Source of the DNA: Planctomycetota bacterium
GTDB lineage: Bacteria > Planctomycetota > UBA1135 > GCA-002686595
DNA: 64,000 nucleotides
Reading direction: 5' to 3'
Assembly: GCA_022446815.1 (NCBI GenBank)
Contig: JAKVCD010000018.1
Coordinates: 121,411-185,410 of the forward strand
Position numbers and translations under genes: made by a program. The notes under the pieces are model-generated. The model was not told the DNA's origin, ran no database searches, and was given only the letters and a program-made list of their open reading frames with translations. Below are positions 59,909 through 64,000 of this stretch, in pieces. Position 1 is the first letter of the stretch; each line of letters starts with the position of its first letter.

Positions 59909-62020
59909 CTACACCAAGAGGTCATCGAAGCCCGGAAGACCTCGGAGGATCTCGAGGTCGGTGGAGCCGAGGAGCTCACCGCGGACGAAGTAGCCGCGGT
60001 CCCGGGCTGCGTTGAGCTCTGTCACGGCCTCTTGAGAGTCCCCGAGAGCAGCGAGAATGCAGGCTAATCGGAAGTTCGTGAAGCCGTCCTTCGGGAACTT
60101 CTCTCGCGCCTCCTCAAGCAGCTCGCGGGCCTCCTCTCCCCTGCCTAGGCGGGCGAAGAGGAGCGCAGTGTGTGTGCGGGTCTCTTGGTCGTCAGGGAAT
60201 TTGATCAGCTGCTCAAGACCGCTCTGGATGCCAGCCTCAGCGACTGTGATCGCTTGCTCGACAGCGCCAAGGCGCATGTGGACGAGGTAGAGGTTGTCCG
60301 CGGCGCCGACATATTGAGGGCGGAGCTCTAGGGAGCGCTCGAGGTGCTCTTGCGCGTGCTTGAAGTTGCCCTCACGAGCGAGGAGCGCGCCGAGGTAGGA
60401 GTGTGCCATCCACTCCTCGGGGTCGATCTGTATGGCGATCCGATACTCACGTTGAGCGTCTGTGGGCTGTCCGGAGTGCTGGTATGCGAAGCCCAGAGAG
60501 GTGTGCGCCTCTGCGCACTCTTGGTCGAGGCCTAAGGAGCGGTTGGCGTACTCTCGAGCCTCGTCGAGGAAGCTCGGATCACCATCCCACATGAGGAATT
60601 TTCTCACCATGGCCTCTGCGAGGCAGGAGTATGCCTTCGGCGAGTAGGCGTTCTTCTCGATCGCCGCTCTGATCATGCTCATGCAAGCGATGACATGCTT
60701 TGAAGTCCCTCGCAGGAGCTTGTCGTGGGCTTGGTGTGCGAGCTCCTCAGACTTTTGCGGATCTCGCTGGAGATCATAGATCGGACGCACAGAGACCTCG
60801 CGCATGCCCTGCCTAACAAAGCGCGCGGCGACACGGGCGAGGCTCTCCTGCAGAGACCACTCGTCGTCATCTTCGATGTGGACTACATCCTCCCACTCTT
60901 GCACTACGGCTCGACCTCGCTGACTGGTGCCCCAGCGCTCTAGCCTCAGCTCCAAGCTGGCGCCGCTCGGGAGGGTCGAGAGCTCGCCCTTCAGCAGGAA
61001 GTCCACGTCGACTTGGCCTGCAGGGTCTACCTCATCTGAGAGGAAGACGCTCAGGCGCTTTGTGCGGTCTAGGTCGCTCGCGAGGTCCTTGCGCGTCCCC
61101 CCAGCGAGACCCTCTGCTTCGGTCGAGGTGTCGAAGGGGAGGATGTGAAGGTCTCCCTCGGCGACCTGGAGCGTAGAGGTCGAGCTGTGCATGTCCTTGA
61201 TCGCGCTCAGGATCGCAGTGTGGACCTCACGTCCGTTCGCGAAGCGGTCTACGGGCTCCGGCTCTAGGCAGCGCTTGATCACGGCGCTGATGGGCTCGGG
61301 GAAGCCGGGCCGCGCCTCAGTCGGCTCCTCATACGCCCCGTCGAGGATCGTCATGCAGACCTCGGGGAAGCTCGATCCGGGGAAGGGGAGCTTGCCGGTG
61401 CAGAGGTGATAAAGGACCGAGCCGAAGGCGAAGACGTCCGAGGTGAAAGTGAGCTCCTCGCCACGGACTTGCTCAGGGGACATGTAGAGGACTGTGCCGA
61501 CTAGCATCCCTTGCTGGGTGATGCCCGTGTCATCCGTCGCCCTAGCGATGCCGAAGTCGAGCAGCTTTACCATCCCATCGTCCATCACCATGATGTTCCC
61601 TGGCTTGAGGTCCCGGTGGATGATGTTGGACTCGTGGACCATCGCGAGCGCAGACGCGACCTGCTCAGCTATACGCAAGCACTCCTCATAACCGAGCGTC
61701 TGTGAGGTCTCCTTAATGACCTTGTCGAGGGGCTTGCCCTCGAGAAACTCCATCGCGATATAGGAGCGCTCTTGGCCTTCGACCTTGGCGGTGTCGAAGT
61801 TGAACACCATCGCGATGTTTGGGTTGATGAGCTTGCCGCCCGCCCGCGCCTCTCGCTTAAAGCGCTCCGAGGCTTCCGGATCGATCGTCACGTGTGCCTC
61901 AAGGATCTTGAGCGCGACGGTTCTGTCGAGCTTGAGGTCAGTGGCGCGGTAGACCTGACTCGATTGACCTGAGCCGATCAGGTCCTCGTTCAGGTCGAAC
62001 TCATAGTGGGCGAACTTCAT
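59909..62020 (-). CDS. Soluble Ser/Thr protein kinase with TPR domain
   Basis: A 703-residue kinase without a membrane segment. The frame is open to 62164, but ATG 62020 starts at the kinase core (HYEFDLNEDLIGSGQSSQVYRA). Catalytic Lys38 (VALKIL), HRDLKPGN (Asp137) and DFG (155-157) are present. A middle beta-rich domain of about 150 residues (HILPFDTSTEAEGLAG, VDFLLKGELSTLPSGASLELRLERW) resembles the domain found between kinase or cyclase modules and TPRs in other bacteria. TPR repeats follow (ANRSLGLDQECAEAHTSLGFAYQHSG, ALLAREGNFKHAQEHLERSLEL). It is divergent from pntAA. Its substrate is unknown. Confidence 0.88.
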   Translation of the reverse strand: MKFAHYEFDLNEDLIGSGQSSQVYRATDLKLDRTVALKILEAHVTIDPEASERFKREARAGGKLINPNIAMVFNFDTAKVEGQERSYIAMEFLEGKPLDKVIKETSQTLGYEECLRIAEQVASALAMVHESNIIHRDLKPGNIMVMDDGMVKLLDFGIARATDDTGITQQGMLVGTVLYMSPEQVRGEELTFTSDVFAFGSVLYHLCTGKLPFPGSSFPEVCMTILDGAYEEPTEARPGFPEPISAVIKRCLEPEPVDRFANGREVHTAILSAIKDMHSSTSTLQVAEGDLHILPFDTSTEAEGLAGGTRKDLASDLDRTKRLSVFLSDEVDPAGQVDVDFLLKGELSTLPSGASLELRLERWGTSQRGRAVVQEWEDVVHIEDDDEWSLQESLARVAARFVRQGMREVSVRPIYDLQRDPQKSEELAHQAHDKLLRGTSKHVIACMSMIRAAIEKNAYSPKAYSCLAEAMVRKFLMWDGDPSFLDEAREYANRSLGLDQECAEAHTSLGFAYQHSGQPTDAQREYRIAIQIDPEEWMAHSYLGALLAREGNFKHAQEHLERSLELRPQYVGAADNLYLVHMRLGAVEQAITVAEAGIQSGLEQLIKFPDDQETRTHTALLFARLGRGEEARELLEEAREKFPKDGFTNFRLACILAALGDSQEAVTELNAARDRGYFVRGELLGSTDLEILRGLPGFDDLLV

Positions 62021-62206
62021 CGAAGGGCCGGCCCTTGGGGGGACGGGATCGCATTCTACCGCCAATCGGCCTCCTTGGGCCCCGCATTGAGGCATAGAGG
62101 CTGTCGGCATGGCAGGTGCGCGCGACCTGCCCCGTCGGATATCATGACCCTCCCCTGTGCGCACCCCGCGCCTAACCCCGCAGGGACCCCGCTCCCCATA
62201 CCGCCC

Positions 62207-63352
62207 ATGACGACCCTCTTCGTACCCAAAGAGACCCTCCCCGGGGAGACCCGGGTCGCGACGACCCCCGAGGCTGTCTCGCGCTTTGTTCGACAGGGCC
62301 TCGAGGTGCTCATAGAGCGCGGCGCTGGCCTCGTCGCTTCCTACACCGACGCGGCCTATGAAGAGGCCGGCGCGACGCTGTGCGGTCCTGAGGCTTGGGA
62401 GACCGCTGACGCTGTGGCGAAGGTCCAGCCCCCCAGCCTCGAGGAGGCAGGGAGGCTCTCCAAGGGCTGCGTGCTGGTCTGCATGGTGATCCCCTCCGCG
62501 CAGCTCGAGCTCGTCCGCGCCCTCAGGGACAAGGGCGTCACCTGCCTCGCGTTGGACCTCATCCCTCGGATCACCCGCGCCCAGTCCATGGACGTCTTGA
62601 GCTCTCAGGCGACGATCGCCGGCTACAAGGCAGTCCTCCTAGCCGCCGCAAACCTAGGCAAGCTCTGCCCGCTCCTCATGACCGCAGCCGGCACCGTCAA
62701 GCCCGCCAAGGTCGTGATCTTCGGCGCTGGGGTCGCTGGCCTGCAGGCCATCGCCACCGCTCGCCGGCTCGGCTGCGTCGTCGAGGCCACGGACGTCCGC
62801 CTCGCTGCAAAGGAACAGGTAGAGAGCCTCGGCGCGACCTTCATCGAGGTCGAGGGCGCAGAGGACCTCGAGGACGAGGGGGGCTACGCCAAGGAGGCGA
62901 GTGAGGACTTCCTCCAGCGCCAGCGTGAGGAGGTCGCGCGGCGCGTCTCGGAGGCCCACATCGTGATCACGACCGCCCTGATCCCTGGTCGGCCGGCCCC
63001 CGTGCTTGTCCCCGAGGAGATGGTGAAGTCCATGCAAGAGGGCAGCGTGATCGTCGACCTCGCCGTCGAGAGCGGCGGCAACTGCACCCTGAGTCAGGCC
63101 GGCGAGATCATCACGGCCCACGGCGTCACGATCGTCGGGACGAAGAACCTCCCCGCCACGGTCCCCGCCGACGCGAGCAACCTCTTCGCCAAGAACGTGC
63201 TCGCGCTCTTGAAGCCCTTCATCGCGGAGGGCGCCCTCAGCCTCGACTTTGAGGATGAGGTCATCGCGGGCTGCGCCCTGACGCACGACGGGGCTGTCAC
63301 TCACGCACAAACTACGGAGCTCCTCTCGAACAACTACGAGGTGAAGGCATGA
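62207..63352 (+). CDS. pntAA: NAD(P) transhydrogenase subunit alpha, soluble part
   Basis: A 381-residue NAD(H)-binding component of the proton-pumping transhydrogenase. Recognised by FVPKETLPGETRVATTPEAV, ATIAGYKAVLLAAANLGK, the Rossmann motif VIFGAGVAGLQAIATARRLG, TDVRLAAKEQVESLGA and ITTALIPGRPAPVLVPEEMV. The frame is open upstream; ATG 62207 gives the family N-terminus. The membrane part of alpha is encoded separately (pntAB), as in many bacteria. ATGA overlaps the next gene. Confidence 0.95.
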   Translation: MTTLFVPKETLPGETRVATTPEAVSRFVRQGLEVLIERGAGLVASYTDAAYEEAGATLCGPEAWETADAVAKVQPPSLEEAGRLSKGCVLVCMVIPSAQLELVRALRDKGVTCLALDLIPRITRAQSMDVLSSQATIAGYKAVLLAAANLGKLCPLLMTAAGTVKPAKVVIFGAGVAGLQAIATARRLGCVVEATDVRLAAKEQVESLGATFIEVEGAEDLEDEGGYAKEASEDFLQRQREEVARRVSEAHIVITTALIPGRPAPVLVPEEMVKSMQEGSVIVDLAVESGGNCTLSQAGEIITAHGVTIVGTKNLPATVPADASNLFAKNVLALLKPFIAEGALSLDFEDEVIAGCALTHDGAVTHAQTTELLSNNYEVKA

Positions 63353-63672
63353 TGCTCGCACAAGCAGGTGGGGGAGACTTCCTCCTCGTCGGCCTCTGGA
63401 TCTTGGTGCTCGCGATCTTCGTGGGCTTTGAGCTCATCACGAAGGTCCCGCCGACCCTCCACACGCCGCTCATGTCCGGGGCCAACGCGATCAGCGGGAT
63501 CACGATCGTCGGAGCGATCTCATGCGCGGTCGCTGACTATCCAGAGTTGGGCAAGGTCCTCGGCTTCCTCGCGATCACCCTCGCCACCGTGAACGTCGTC
63601 GGTGGCTTCGTCGTGACCGATAGGATGCTCGGGATGTTCGCCTCCAAGGGCTCCAAGAAGAAGGACAGTTGA
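63349..63672 (+). CDS. pntAB: NAD(P) transhydrogenase subunit alpha, membrane part
   Basis: A 107-residue membrane protein with three hydrophobic segments (LWILVLAIFVGFELI, SGITIVGAISCAVA, FLAITLATVNVVGGFVV) and the family stretch VPPTLHTPLMSGANAISG. It contributes to the proton channel of the complex. The start ATG overlaps the pntAA stop by 4 bp. Confidence 0.95.
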   Translation: MMLAQAGGGDFLLVGLWILVLAIFVGFELITKVPPTLHTPLMSGANAISGITIVGAISCAVADYPELGKVLGFLAITLATVNVVGGFVVTDRMLGMFASKGSKKKDS

Positions 63673-63676
63673 CGCT

Positions 63677-64000
63677 ATGAGCCTCTCTGCCATCTTCGAG
63701 ACCGCGAGCGCGGCCGACACCTGGGTGCAAGCCAGCTACATGCTGGCAGCGCTCCTCTTTATCCTCGGGATCAAGCGCCTCGCGCGGGTCCGCACAGCCC
63801 AGAGCGGCAACCAGATCGCGGCCGTCGCGATGCTCCTCGCGATCTGCGTGACGGTCTGGCACCTCTGGGGCGAAGTCTTCGACCTCAAGGTGCTCGTCGG
63901 CGGCTTGGCCTTGGGTGGTGTCATCGGGCTCCTCTTGGCTAAGCGGGTCCAGATGACCTCCATGCCTGAGCTCGTCGCGCTCTTCAACGGCCTCGGCGGG
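63677..64000 (+). CDS. pntB: NAD(P) transhydrogenase subunit beta, partial
   Basis: The frame from ATG 63677 stays open to the right edge, giving 108 residues. Hydrophobic segments (ASYMLAALLFILGIKRLA, VAMLLAICVTVWHLWGE, VLVGGLALGGVIGLLLA) and VQMTSMPELVALFNGLGG match the N-terminal membrane part of PntB. The NADP(H)-binding domain lies outside the window. Confidence 0.93.
   Translation, partial: MSLSAIFETASAADTWVQASYMLAALLFILGIKRLARVRTAQSGNQIAAVAMLLAICVTVWHLWGEVFDLKVLVGGLALGGVIGLLLAKRVQMTSMPELVALFNGLGG

Overview
This is a GC-rich bacterial chromosome window that most probably comes from a planctomycete (phylum Planctomycetota). The call rests on families concentrated in that group and its relatives: two operons of planctomycete cytochrome-like (PSCyt1), DUF1549/DUF1553 and twin-arginine DUF1501 proteins, four sulfatase-type enzymes, lamin-tail/CotH surface proteins, an ECF sigma factor coupled to a membrane Ser/Thr kinase, and many lipoproteins. 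I see no phage, insertion sequence or CRISPR array; this looks like ordinary core and envelope genome.

Layout. 0-4 kb: two tandem paralogous secreted lamin-tail proteins, the second with a CotH domain. 4-7 kb: a BtuF/BtuC/BtuD-type importer. 7-12.6 kb: arylsulfotransferase, sulfatase and a Cys-rich secreted protein. 12.7-16.5 kb: a four-gene sugar operon (SDR, two TIM-barrel isomerases/epimerases, Gfo/Idh dehydrogenase). 16.6-19.5 kb: sulfatase-like lipoprotein and HD hydrolase. 19.5-29.2 kb: two PSCyt1/DUF1549/DUF1553/DUF1501 operons. 29.3-30.7 kb: PhnW followed by an orphan C-terminal GcvT-type domain. 30.7-39.3 kb: sialidase-like protein, an MsrB-MsrA fusion, three secreted thioredoxin-like proteins without a normal CxxC, and an RRM protein. 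39.3-44.4 kb: PrsW protease, two canonical sulfatases, beta-carbonic anhydrase. 44.5-49.8 kb: the most unusual part, see below. 49.9-54.7 kb: NarL-type response regulator, unknown secreted protein, hybrid histidine kinase, porin-like barrel. 55-57.8 kb: ECF sigma factor plus kinase. 57.9-64 kb: S1-domain protein, DnaQ-WYL exonuclease, soluble Ser/Thr kinase with TPRs, and pntAA-pntAB-pntB running off the right edge.

The main discovery candidate is a cluster of three genes in 5 kb that each need an in-frame UGA to be read as selenocysteine. Two are paralogous short lipoproteins with a thioredoxin-like domain and a T-U-P-x-C motif, placed on either side of the cobalamin genes cobT-cobS-cobC. 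The third is an EF-hand protein with an iodothyronine-deiodinase-like domain (motif SYTUPPFR). Each UGA is followed by a stem-loop; the one in the deiodinase-like gene has a GGUC-containing apical loop at about the distance seen in E. coli fdhF. Automatic gene calling would cut all three into fragments. The Sec machinery itself (selA, selB, selD, tRNA-Sec) is not in the window, so Sec decoding is inferred.

A second candidate is an 18-bp inverted-repeat element before the NarL-type regulator gene and again between the porin and the ECF sigma gene, with a related palindrome after the kinase gene.

All family assignments are from reading motifs by eye; no database search or folding program was run.
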